Shown piece by piece: positions 1 to 9,968 of a stretch of DNA of 64,000 nucleotides (the first letter of the stretch is position 1; each line of letters begins with the position of its first letter). The stretch is taken from positions 67,326,001 to 67,390,000 of the forward strand of contig NC_134137.1 of the NCBI RefSeq assembly GCF_033958435.1. The letters are read 5' to 3'. The stretch comes from Carettochelys insculpta (Eukaryota; Chordata; Testudines; Carettochelyidae). The notes beneath the pieces are model-generated. The model was not told where the DNA came from and ran no database searches. It saw only the letters and a list, made by a program, of their open reading frames with translations. A program made the translations under genes and the position numbers.

Positions 1-3000
1 AAAAAAAAAAACCCCAATCCAATGTTTGGGAAAAGACACTTGAGTGAGAGAAGGTGAGTTGTAGCGTGTCCCTCTTACAGCACCTAACTCCTATAACCTA
101 AAAAGGTGCAGGGAAAGAGTAAGGCTCCTTTAAGGGACCCCCCTGAAATGTAGTTTGGGGACAGAGTGAAGTTTCAAGCATTTTTAACACAATTGATTTT
201 TTTCATCTAAAATTGTGCACCAGAAAGACATTATTTGTCCTTGCCTGACTGCAGTTGGGTCTAATTAGAAAAAGAAAGTGACCTGAGTGGCCGGTTACAA
301 GCTGTGAATAGGCAACGTAATAATTTTTAAACAATCTACAAGGTGAAATTTATTCACATACGCCATTTGGCAAACAATTACAGACAGGGCTCCGTGACTG
401 TCACGGAGCTCGCACAGTCACCGATTCTGTGACTTTCTGCCACCTCTGACCTCCACAGCAGCCAGGATGGCTGACCCCAGAACCACCCACGCAGCTGACT
501 CTGGAGCCAGCTCCTCGGGTGGTGCTAGAGATAACCATACTGGCTGCTGCTGGGGCGTTTGTGCAGCCCCACAGCCAGACTCGCCAGCCACTGCTGGAGT
601 ACCCCAGCCCTTGGGCCCAAAGGTGACAAGGGGTAGCACTCAAGAGAGGCGCTGATGCCCACCAATGTTTAAACTGCTAAATGGGACACCCCCTGCCTGT
701 TCCTCCGAGTGGACTTCCCTGCACCTCCTCCCCCTCCTCACACAAACCTCAGTCACCTATGCTGGGGCCAGCTGCCCAGCCACTCCTCTGGCAGCTCTGG
801 GAGGCTGCTCCTGGAGACCTTCTGAGCAGTGGTGCCAGGGAAAATGGAAGCAGCTGCAGGTCAGCAACTCCCAGTAGTGGGCGCAGTCCCACCCTCGTGG
901 CAGCAGCCGAAGTGATCACAGGGCTCCCCGACAGCACCAGGTGCTGCTCCCTTCCCTCTCCCCACAGCGTTCCCCCTCGTAAGATTCAATCAGCTATAAG
1001 TCAAGGGCAGGTCAAAGAATTTCTGTTCCACAGGAAAGTGAGGTTTTGAGATTTGTCTGCATCTCAAAGGGGGACAAGAAGTCAAAATAACTATGCAACT
1101 GAAAGTTTTAAAACATTTTCTTTCAGGTCGGTTTGACACTCTAGCTGCTGCAGCTGCTTCATGAGAGCTGTAATTCAGGTGCTCCCCCATGGGTTGTACT
1201 TCCTAATCAGACTACCTCTTCAAAGATGCCCCATAATCATGGAACTCCCATGATGGCCAGCTAGAGGAGACATCATAGTGCATCATGGGACATATAGTCC
1301 CATTAGCAAGCTCCACAGGCAGTGGTGCCAACAGTCGCCATGGGCCCAGGGACAAGGTGGGAGGGGGGGGCCCAGCTCCCCATCCCTGTAACCCCTGGAA
1401 GGGATGTGACGGACAACTGTCCCCTTTGCCTTTCCTGGTGGTGAGCCTGCTGTCAGAGCTGATCCCCACTCTGAAACTCCAAGTCCAGAAGGAGATGTGG
1501 GGGGGGGGCTGCAGAAACCTTAAAAATACCTTGCCTCTATAAGCTCTGCTTAAAAAAAGCTCCCCAAGGTCACAGATTCCCTGACACCCTGGGCGGGGGT
1601 GGTGGGAGGCTAGCTGCCAGCACCAAGTAAGAAAACCCCCTTTAAAACCCAGGAAGACACACTTGGATGTCTCACTGTGGGGTAATCCCAAGCTTCATTA
1701 CGGTTGCAGCACAAAGAATCAATTCCCTGGGATTCAGTTTAGCAGTTACAGAACACAGGAGAAAAACACCAACCAGCCTAGAAATTCCCATACCAGACCC
1801 AAAATAAAAATAATCTGATTCCATCTAACTAAACTTTTCATTTCTACTTTCATAGCTATGCACTCAGATGATGATGTGGCCAGGATAGTCAGTGGGTTTA
1901 TTAAACCTGCTTAAGATCAAGCATCTTAGTCTCTCTTCTCTACTCAGGCCAGAGAACAAAGACCCTCAGCCTGCAACTGCCTCAGTTAAATAAATAAATA
2001 AACAAACAAACCCTCTCTTTCCCCCATTGGCCCATCTGTCTCTCTCTGGGTTTAACCCTTCATAGGCATTCCTTCAGGACACCTGCCCCCAGGAAACACT
2101 GAGCAATCTCATGAGGTATTGTGGTGAGTCAGGAAGATGTAGATTAACATTGAACTGATCCAAATCAAAACATTTCCATTTGAATTAGACCAGCTTAAAA
2201 CAAAATGCTTTATTTCAATTTGCCCGAATGAAAATTGAATAATTTTGACAAAAAGTAGGGCACTCACCCAGGGTTTCCCAGATCCCACGTGCGTATGCTA
2301 TTGGCTGGGCTAAACATTATAAAGTGGATGCTTTGTGTAAGGCAGCAGTGTGCAAACCTAGAGGTAACACTGTAGGCACCTAGGGAACTTTTATCCTGAA
2401 CTTAGGCATCAAGTGAGTTTACCTGCCTATAGTAGTGAACAGGACTTTTGTGGGTTGCCATGGAACCAAAAATAAAATTTAGTCTAGCATTTAGGCATCT
2501 GAATATCTTTGTTGTCTAGGCCTAACTGCTCTAATCACTTAACAATGGAACTTCAGCTTTTATGTCACTTAGGCAGTTTTGAAATCCATTACCTCCTATT
2601 TCACAGCCAAAAATATCGATATGACTAGTGACCGACTGGGAGAAGGAGGTCTGGGAGAACTGTACTGATGTCTCATAATAGCCAAAAATATAAAGAGGGA
2701 TGATACAAGAGAAATAAATCTCCTCAGAACATGTTTTCCTATCACTCACAAGCAGGGCTTGTCCCAACAAATGTGGCACCTGCCACAAAAAATATTTAAA
2801 TGTGCCCTGGTCTGTGTTAAAAATTTGAGTTTTAACATGGGACATGGGAGTTTGTCTGTTTGCCCCCAACCCAGATCAAACAGCTTTGCCACATCTTCTG
2901 CAGGAAGTTCTAGATCCACAGGGTCAGTTGGGGTATGCCCAGGAATGGCAAGAGTATTTCCCGCTCCCCCACCCCCAAGGAAGGCTTATGTTGTCTTCAA

Positions 3001-3231
3001 AAGAATCAGCTGATCCCAAAAACCAGACGGCATTGATGTTTGAGTAGTAAACCTCTCATTGTTTGAGAATTTACTGATAAGAGAGTATTTGTGTGTTATC
3101 TCTATGTGGAGTAAGAAGCCAAATTTTGGCAGCAAAGCTTGAAATTTTGGGTAGTGATTTTTTAACTTGACAATTAAGCAGCTAGGCAATTCCTGGCTGT
3201 TGCCGAATCTCTCCTGGATGATAAACTGAAG
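1..3231. other. No recognised gene; mixed-composition sequence
   Basis: Open frames here are short (under 160 codons), overlap on both strands and show no recognisable domain. Parts at about 400-960 and 1300-1640 are GC-rich, which explains the chance frames. From about 1700 to 3230 the sequence is AT-rich and ordinary. I see no tRNA, terminal repeat or conserved exon signature. Old unrecognised repeats are possible. Confidence 0.5.
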
Positions 3232-3525
3232 TATCATAGAATCATAGAATGCTAGGACTGGAAGGGGCCTTGACAGGTCATCAAGTCCAGCCCCCTGCCC
3301 TCATGGCAGGACCAAGTACTGTCTAGACCATCCTTGACAGACATTTATCTAACCTGTTCTTATATATCTCCAGAGATGGAGATTCCACAATCTTCCCTAG
3401 GCAATTTATTCCAGTGTTTGACCACCCTAACAGTTAGGAAGTTTTTCCTAATGTCCAACCTAAACCTCCCTTGCTTCAGTTTAAGCCCATTGCGTCTTGT
3501 TCTATCCTCAGAGGCCAAGAAGGAA
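3232..3525 (-). repeat. Old CR1 LINE, 3' end segment
   Basis: The plus strand begins with two copies of ATCATAGA, the reverse complement of the ATTCTATG repeat that ends CR1 elements. It then runs through the usual CR1 3' region. The same region is present uninterrupted on the plus strand at 48985-49343. The copy stops at about 3525 where the DIRS element begins and resumes at about 9373, so this is the 3' part of one CR1 split by a later insertion. Confidence 0.9.
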
Positions 3526-3527
3526 AG

Positions 3528-3718
3528 GTTACTCACCGTAGTAACGGTGGTTCTTCGAGATGTGTCCCCATGGGTGCTCCACATTAGGTGTCAGGCTCGC
3601 CCGGCGCCGCAGATCGGATCTTCCAAGCAGTTTCTGCTGGACCGCGCATGCGCCGGTGCGCACCACTCCCCCGCACGCTCCCAGCCACGTGCGCGATCCG
3701 GTCCCCGCCAGTTCCTTG
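3528..3718. repeat. DIRS left inverted terminal repeat
   Basis: From the start GGTTACTCACCGTAGTAACG through about 3718, the part from about 3550 is the inverted counterpart of 9190-9372. The two share the blocks GATCTTCCAAGCAGTTTCTG, GCGCATGCGCCGGTGCG and CCGGTCCCCGCCAGTTCCT and look roughly 90 percent identical by eye. Similarity is lost just after CCAGTTCCT. The outermost part of about 60 bases is instead mirrored by the internal complementary region at 3786-3848. Confidence 0.85.
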
Positions 3719-3785
3719 ACCAACCGCCTCGGATGCTCCTGCAAAACACTAAACAGAGATCCGGAGCGGGGAGGATGGGCGGGTA

Positions 3786-3905
3786 ATGGAGCACCCACGG
3801 GGACACATCTCGAAGAACCACCGTTACTACGGTGAGTAACCTTTCCTTCTTCTTCGAGTGTCCCCGTGGGTGCTCCACATTAGGTGACTACCCAGCAGTA
3901 ACCCA
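3786..3905. repeat. DIRS internal complementary region
   Basis: The first half (3786-3848) is the inverted copy of the outer left terminus (3528-3590), including CTCGAAGAACCACCGTTAC. The second half (3847-3890) is the inverted copy of the outer right terminus (about 9330-9372), including TTCTTCTTCGAGTGTCCCC. The block therefore bridges both ends of the element. In the DIRS1 model it templates completion of the ends and circle formation. With the left terminus it could also fold into a stem of about 57 bp with a loop of about 195 bases. Confidence 0.85.
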
Positions 3906-3927
3906 AGATAGGAGGTGGGTAATCGGA

Positions 3928-4824
3928 TCATGTGCAGCTTGTCCCCGAGAGGACCGCTGTCGAGAGACGGGTATCCTCTTGGAATACCCTGTGAAGGGCG
4001 TAATGTTTGGCGAAGGTGTCATAGGATGACCAGGTCGCCGCTCTGCAAATGTCTTTTAGCGCAACGCCCTTGAAAAAGGCTGTTGATGCCGCCACCGCCC
4101 TAGTGGAATGAGCCCTGGGCATGGCCAGTAAAGGAGTCTTTTTGAGTTCATAGCACATTTTTATGCAGGATACGATGTGCTTCGAGATTCTCTGCGAAGA
4201 GAGACCTTCTCCTTTCGATTTGGGAGCGAGAGAGACTAGGAGTCTATCCGTTTTCTGGAAGGACTTGGTCCTGTCTATATAGAAGGCTAGCGCCCTCCTC
4301 ACATCCAGGAGGTGTAGGCGCGCCTCTTTGTTAGAGTTATGAGGCTTTGGATAAAACGAGTGGAAAACAATAGGTTCGTTAATATGAAACTCAGAAGAAA
4401 CTTTAGGAACAAAGGCTGGATGCAGCCGTATGGTTACCGCCTCCTTGGAAAAAGCAGTGCAGGGTGGCGTTGCCATAACTGCCACAAGCTCGCTCACCCT
4501 GCGAGCTGACGTGATTGCGAGAAGAAAGGTCGTCTTTATCGTAAGGAGGTGGAGGGAAACCATGGCCAAAGGCTTGAATGGTGGTCCCGTTAGCGCATTA
4601 AGCACCAGGTCCAAGTTCCACGAAGGTGGAAGCGGTTTCCGAGGGGGGTATAGGTTTACCAACCCTTTGAGGAACCTGGTAACCATGGGATGGGGGAACA
4701 CCGTGTGCCCTTCCTCTTCGTGTCTGAACGCTGAAATGGCGGCAAGGTGGACCTTTAACGAGGATAGTGAGAGTCCTCCTCTCTTGAGGTCCAGTAAATA
4801 CTCTAATATTACAGGTATAGGCAC
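3928..4824 (-). pseudogene. DIRS tyrosine recombinase (YR), catalytic part open
   Basis: An open frame of 298 residues encodes a DIRS-type tyrosine recombinase, the enzyme that integrates circular retrotransposon DNA. Visible catalytic signatures are Arg in TSARRVSEL (residues 108-109), the HSTR box (His239, Arg242), Trp265 in AATWSS, and a Tyr nucleophile in FAKHYAL (Tyr275; Tyr268 is an alternative). These are in the family order R...HxxR...W...Y. The amino-terminal SAM-like part appears to begin further upstream in another frame (around 4856-4930, ending KQKWTRF), so a frame break near 4850 separates it from this segment. The catalytic core is open, but the gene is probably defective as a whole. 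It is the last gene of the element, next to the internal complementary region. Confidence 0.85.
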
Positions 4825-5270
4825 CGAAAAGGGGGGCTAGCTGTTTGGTAGAACATCATGCCGTGAAGCGAGTCCATTTCTGCTTGTTGGTCTTCCTGGT
4901 GGAAGTCCTCCTGCTACTTTCTAGGACTTGTTGCACTTCCTCCATACATGTGCTCCCTAGGGAGCTGAGCCATGGATTAACCACACTTGTAGTTGCAGGC
5001 CTTGGGGGTGGGGATGCACTATGGACCCCTGGGCTTGCGTGAGCAGATCTGGCACCACCGGAAGGGCCATCGGTGGATGGTCCAACATGCGCAGGAGTAG
5101 GGGGAACCATTGCTGTCGATCCCACATTGGGACTATCAGGATCATTCGGGCTCCTTCCCTCCTGGCTTTCTGCAAGACTTTGTGGATCAGTACTGTGGAA
5201 GAAAAAGCGTAAAGCAGGGGGCCCCTCCAGAAGATCGTGAATGCGTCCCCCAGGGACCCTCGTCCCAGTC
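4825..5270 (-). pseudogene. Frame-broken segment: end of the RT polyprotein and start of YR
   Basis: The minus-strand frame covering 4957-5493 contains SLGDAFTIFW and ARMILIVPMW, segments that follow RNase H in DIRS polyproteins. It continues the RT frame after a shift at about 5270. Another frame (4856-5317) holds the probable amino-terminal YR segment near its end. No single frame spans the region, so one or more small indels disrupt it. Assignment rests on order and on short motifs recognised by eye. Confidence 0.6.
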
Positions 5271-6797
5271 CTGCCCTGGACAGAATCGTGGGCACTTCTT
5301 GTTGTGTTGAGTAGCAAACAGGTCTATCTGGGGAAAACCCCACACGTGAAAAATCGGTCGTAGCAGATCGGGACGCATCTGCCACTCGTGCGTGAGTGCA
5401 AAACGCCTGCTCAGCTGGTCTGCCTTCACATTGTGAGCGCCTGGTAAGTACGAGGCTTTCAAGGTTATATTGTTGGCGATGCACCAGTTCCATAACCGGA
5501 CTGCTTCAGCACATAAGGCACGGGACCGAGCTCCTCCTTGCCGATTTATATAAAACATGGTGGAGGTATTTATATAAAACATGGTGGAGTCTGTACTGAT
5601 CCCGACTACTTTGCCTTGTATATGGTCTCGAAAGTGTCTGCAGGCATTGAACACTGCTCTGAGCTCCAGTATATTTATGTGCAGTGACTGCTCCGTGGAG
5701 GACCACAGCCCTTGCGTCACCTCTTCGCCCATGTGTGCTCCCCACCCTATGAGGGAGGCATCTGTAGTAAGAAAAACCGATATTTGTGGTTGGTGGAAGG
5801 GTACCCCTGTTAGCAAGTTCTTGGGGTTTACCCACCATTGCAGGGATTTGCGCACCTCTGTTGTGGGCGACACCAACCTGTGAACGGTGTGTGCTGCTGG
5901 TTTGTGTACGCTCGCCAGCCAGTGCTGCATGCTGCGCATGTGTAACCTGGCGTTCTGTACTACGAACGTCGCTGCTGCCATGTGGCCCAGCAGCTGTAAG
6001 CACGTCAGAACTGGCACCATAGGGCTGAAGGTGATGACTTGCATGAGGGAGCCGATGGCCCGAAAGCGTGTCTCTAGTAGATACACTCTCACTGTAATAG
6101 AATTTATGCGTGCACCTATGAACTCTATGTCCTGTGTGGGGTCTATCTTTGATTTTGCCAGATTGATAACCAGGCCGAGCGAAGAGAACGTGCCTGCTGT
6201 GACGCGTATCATGCGTAGTACCTCCTCCTTCGAGGCCCTTTTGAGTAGGCAGTCGTCCAGATACGGGAATATAAATACCCCCTGTCTGTGCAGGTAGGCT
6301 GACACCACTGCCAAGGTCTTGGTGAAGACTCTGGGGGCCGAGGAGAGGCCAAACGGTAGGACCTTGTATTGAAAATGTTCTTTGCCTACCATGAACCGGA
6401 GGAATCGTCGGTGAGCCGGATGGATAGTTATGTGAAAATACGCATCTTGTAAGTCGAGGGCTGCGAACCAATCTCCATCGTCTAGCGCTGTAAGGATGGA
6501 GGCGATTGTGATCATCCGAAAGCGTTGCTTGCGCAAGTACCAGTTGAGGCCTCGAAGATCTAAGATGGGCCTCCAGCCTCCTGTCTTTTTCTCCGTGAGG
6601 AAGTACCTCGAGTAGAACCCTTTCCCTTGCAGTTGCTCCGGCACTCTTTCCACTGCCCCTATAAGCATGAGATGGTCTACCTCCTGCTTGAGCCTCGCTA
6701 CGTGGGAGGCCTCCTGCAGATGGGGTCTGAGTGGAGGTCGTGGCGGTGGGAGCAACTGGAAGGGGATGGCATACCCCGTGGCTATGATCTCCAGCAC
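5187..6797 (-). pseudogene. DIRS reverse transcriptase and RNase H
   Basis: A 536-residue open frame. RT motifs run in order: GGWRPILDLRGLN (residues 73-85), LDLQDAYF with Asp115, LPFGLSSAP (147-155) and the catalytic YLDD box (179-182). RNase H follows with Asp346 in TTDASLIGWG, Glu378 in ILELRA, Asp403 in STDST and Asp460 in HNVKADQLS, so all four acidic residues are present. Just after Asp403 an eight-residue segment (STMFYINT/R) is duplicated in tandem. The family-typical continuation after IDLFAT is lost near residue 508 (about 5273) and resumes in another frame. The protein would copy the element RNA into DNA. The start is the first Met of the frame; Gag-like sequence lies upstream in another frame. 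Confidence 0.9.
5544..5589. repeat. 24-bp tandem duplication in the RNase H region
   Basis: The 22 bases starting ATTTATATAAAACATGG at 5544 recur at 5568, a period of 24 bases. On the minus strand this duplicates eight codons in frame (STMFYIN twice), immediately after the third catalytic acidic residue of RNase H. Confidence 0.9.
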
Positions 6798-6839
6798 CCA
6801 TTTGTCTGTGGTGATCCTTCGCCACTGGTCGTAGAATGG

Positions 6840-7896
6840 TCAGAGGCGATGGTGGAATAACCGCTTCGGATGACCTTGCGATGGTAGTGATGGCGCAGCC
6901 CTGGATCTGTGTGTCAAACTTGTGGCCTTTGGCCCTGCCCCGAGGACGCACGGCTCTGTTGGGAACGTTGCCTGGGAGTTCTGTACTGCTGGTGCTGTTG
7001 ATGTCGCCCTTGCTCGTAACCCCTGTGGTACTGGGGACGCTGTTGCTGGTACTGGTACCGCAACATCCAGGGCGATCTGAACTCCCGTCCTCGAGGCCGC
7101 GTAGCCTTCTTGCATGATGGCCTTGAGCACTGGTTTCTTGCCCTCTGGAAGCGAGTCCATGAGGGAGGTTAACCTAATGTGGTTGTCGAAATTATGATTC
7201 GCTAGATGCGCTGCGTAATTTGCCATTCGCAACAGTAGAGTGGAGGAGTAGACCTTTCTGCCCAACAGCTCTAGCTTTTTGGCATGTTTGTCTGTTCCCC
7301 CACGTTGCGACGACTCCACCACCAAGGAATTTGGTTGTGGGTGGCTGAACAGGAACTCCGTGCCCTTTGTCGGCACGAAGTATTTTTTTTTTTTTCCGCT
7401 CTTTGTGGACAGGCGGAATAGTCGCAGGAGTCTGCCATATCATAGTGGCAGACTCCAAGATTGCGTCATCAAGCGGTATTGCTATTTTGGAGGAGGCCGG
7501 AGATCTCAGATTTTTGAGGAGCTTATGGTGTTTCTCTTGCACCTTTGCTGTCTGGATGCCTTGCGTGAAGGCCACCCTCGTAAAACAGCTCTTGGAACTG
7601 TTTGAGATCGTCCGGAGGATGGACGTCCCCCGGGGCCGTAGCCTCATCCGGGGAGGAGAGCGAGGAACCGCTGGGGTACGTCTCTCTGGACCCTTCCGGT
7701 TCCTGCTGGTGATGGTACACCCTCTCACTAGAGGTTTGCGAGGGAAAATCTCGGGGTTCCAAAACCAGTCCCCCCTGAGATGCTTGAGTCTCTGTCCCCA
7801 GTCGCAATTGCCCTCGGGGGTATGAGATCGTCTGTGGGGATCTTTCCCTAGTAGATTGCCGATGGTGTCTATGCCCCGCGTGGTAGGGGCGACCAT
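6840..7896 (-). pseudogene. DIRS Gag-like protein, middle and C-terminal part, frameshifted
   Basis: Gag-like coding sequence is spread over at least three minus-strand frames. One (about 7523-7807) reads DEATAPGDVHPPDDLKQFQELF. It passes to a second frame (from about 7575 to 7400: AFTQGIQTAKVQEK to PPVHKERKKKK). That passes to a third (7376-6840: GTEFLFSHPQPNSLVVESS, then LLRMANYAAHLANHNFD). The second change falls at a poly-T run on the plus strand at about 7383-7396, suggesting a homopolymer-length indel. Identification as Gag rests on position and on resemblance to vertebrate DIRS Gag proteins. No enzymatic motif is present. The role would be structural, binding element RNA. Confidence 0.65.
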
Positions 7897-7978
7897 GGCA
7901 GTATAGGCACTGTTCTTGGGAAGGTGACCTAGACCACTCCCTTGGTGTGTACCCTCTGCGTCTGGGGGAGGGAGATCG

Positions 7979-8884
7979 TCAAGACACTGGAGAGAGCGAT
8001 TTTGCAGAATAGTCTAGCGGTTCAAACCCCAGGAAGGGTGAAGGTGGTCCCAGCCAGGGTGAGGCTGGTTGCAAAAATGGAGAAGGGGGCTCCGGGTAGG
8101 CTAGGGGGGACCCCTGCCTTCTGGTTGGAGTCTGCAACATAAGCGGAGGGCTGTGAGAAAGCAACTCCATAGCCCTGTGCGGAGAGGGGCTGCAATGCCT
8201 CCTCTTGTGTGCAGCCTTCCCCCTCCCTTGAGGAGGTAACTCCGCCCCCTGACGTACAGGGGATCCCGGCCCCATCCGCACCGAGCTCGGCACGCTCGAG
8301 GGCGGTGCCGCACGTGCGGTGTCCTCCGGTGCCTGCAGGCTGCGTGCCTGCGCGCTCTGCACCGCCGGTTCCCCAGGGGTCGGTGCCGCTGCCTGCGGTG
8401 CCGCCGGTACCGGCGCTTGTTTAGCCGCCGCCCTGCCTGCGGTGCGGGGTGGCTGGCTGATTATTGGAGGCTGAGCCGCTTCTACGTGGCTCTTCGTGCC
8501 GCCGCCGATCAGCTGTTGCTGCGGCTGGGGGCTGCTCGCTCCTCCCGTCCCGCTCGCTATTGTTGCCGGCAGGGATCGGGCTGGGGAGACTTTCCTCCGT
8601 TTTTGCGCTGATGGGGTGAGGGAGGCAGCTTTCCTTTTATGGGCCCCGGAGGGTCCCTCCTGCTGCGGCCGCTCTGGCACGTCTGGCTGGAGGGCCTTGT
8701 CGAAAAGCAGCATTTTAAGCCGCATCTCCCTGTCTCTCCTTGCTCTGGCTGTTAATTTAGCACAGAAGGAGCATTTCTGTGCAACATGGGACTCCCCAAG
8801 GCACCTTATGCATAGACTGTGACCATCAGACGCTGGCATCACCTCTCGGCAGGACTCACATTTTTTAAATCCTGAAGAGGACAT
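7979..8884 (-). pseudogene. DIRS Gag-like protein, N-terminal zinc-finger part
   Basis: A 301-residue frame starts with Met at 8884. Residues 9-41 hold a cluster of potential zinc ligands: Cys9, Cys12, His22, Cys25, Cys28, His33, Cys38 and Cys41. A basic stretch follows (KRKAASLTPSAQKRRK, about 83-98), and then a long Pro/Ala-rich low-complexity region. The layout fits the first gene of a DIRS element, with the Cys/His cluster and basic stretch likely to bind nucleic acid. The frame ends at 7979, and Gag-like sequence continues downstream in other frames, so I take this as the 5' part of a broken Gag. The right terminal repeat lies about 300 bases upstream. Confidence 0.65.
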
Positions 8885-9189
8885 TGTTGGTGAGTCTTTC
8901 AGTTGTTAAACGGGTACTTAGCACCTTCTCTGTGCTATTTTCCCCTTCTGATGGCCTGCTGCAGCAGGAGGGCTGATGGCCCTATGCTCCTGGCCTCCGG
9001 CGCTTGTTACTGGGACTGGATTGAAGCTGTCCCGCTTGTAGTTTGTTTGTTTGTTTGTTTGCTTTTTTGAAAAATAACAACTGGCTAACTTGCAGTAGCC
9101 TAAGTACTTGAAAAACTTTAAAGAAAAAACAGTTAAAGTAATTGAATACGCTACTTAGCCTTAGCCTAGTTTGGATTCCGTCTGCAGCC

Positions 9190-9372
9190 GACGGCGGTTA
9201 AGAGGAACTGGCGGGGACCGGATCGCTCACGTGGCCGGGAGCGCGCGGGGGAGTGGCGCGCACCGGCGCATGCGCGGTCAGGCAGAAACTGCTTGGAAGA
9301 TCCAATCTGCAGCGCCGGGCGAGCCCGACACCTAATGTGGAGCACGCACGGGGACACTCGAAGAAGAAGAAC
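9190..9372. repeat. DIRS right inverted terminal repeat
   Basis: The inverted counterpart of about 3550-3718, with the shared GCGCATGCGC core and GAAACTGCTTGGAAGATCC block. The element ends in the run CACTCGAAGAAGAAG, after which CR1 sequence resumes with AACAAGTTTTCTCCCTC. Confidence 0.85.
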
Positions 9373-9968
9373 AAGTTTTCTCCCTCTTCCTTATAACACC
9401 CTTTTAGATACCTGAAAAATGCTATCATGTCCCCCTTCAATCATTTTTTTTCCAAACTGAACAAGCCTAATACTTTCAGCCTTTCTTTATAGGTCATGTT
9501 CTCTAGACCTTTGATCATTCTTGTTGCGTTTTTCTGGACCCTTTCCAATTTCTCCACATCCTTCTTGAAATGCAGCACTCAGAACTGGACACAAAACTAA
9601 CCAGTGCAGAGCAGAGCGGAAGAATGACTTCTCGAGTCATATTCACAACACACCTGTTAATGCATCACAGAATCATGTTTGCTTTTTTTTTTTTTTTTGC
9701 AACAGCATCACACTGTTGACTCATATTGTGGTCCACTATAATCCCTAGATCCCTTTCTGCCATACTCCTTCCTAGACAGTTGCTTCCCATTCTGTATGTA
9801 TGAAACTGATTGTTCCTTCCTAAGTGGAGCACTTTGCATTTGTCTTTATTAAACTTCATCCTGTTTACTTCAGAACATTTCTCTAATTTCTCCAGCTGAT
9901 TTTGAATTATGACCCTATCCTCCAAAGCAGTTGCAACCCCTCCTAGCTTGGTATCATCTGCAAACTTA
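9373..9968 (-). repeat. Old CR1 LINE, segment between the two insertions
   Basis: CR1 continues from where it was broken at 3525. AAGTTTTCTCCCTCTTCC is followed by typical CR1 ORF2 C-terminal sequence. The frame at 9665-10006 reads ADDTKLGG (the FADD box region), then FNKDKCKVLHLGRNN. It stops at about 9968 where the younger CR1 tail starts, and resumes at about 12951. Stops and frame changes mark it as inactive. Confidence 0.85.

Larger units (their letters stand above)
3526..9372 (-). mobile_element. DIRS-like tyrosine-recombinase retrotransposon inserted in CR1
   Basis: This 5.8 kb element is read on the minus strand: right terminal repeat, Gag-like frames, reverse transcriptase with RNase H, tyrosine recombinase, an internal complementary region, and left terminal repeat. 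The order, the inverted termini and the recombinase in place of an integrase are diagnostic of the DIRS group, which is thought to integrate a circular DNA through the recombinase. No target-site duplication is seen. The two flanks join into continuous CR1 sequence. Several frameshifts in Gag and after RNase H mean the copy is not autonomous as read, although most domains keep their catalytic residues. Regulation was not determined. Confidence 0.9.

Noticed and set aside
401..1691. Several overlapping frames of 60-160 codons on both strands
   Set aside because: They overlap in opposite orientations in GC-rich sequence, lack any domain and have no splice or homology support.
4430..4840. Plus-strand 136-codon frame, and similar plus-strand frames under the DIRS element
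   Set aside because: Shadow frames opposite the recombinase, RT and Gag coding strand, with no independent motif.
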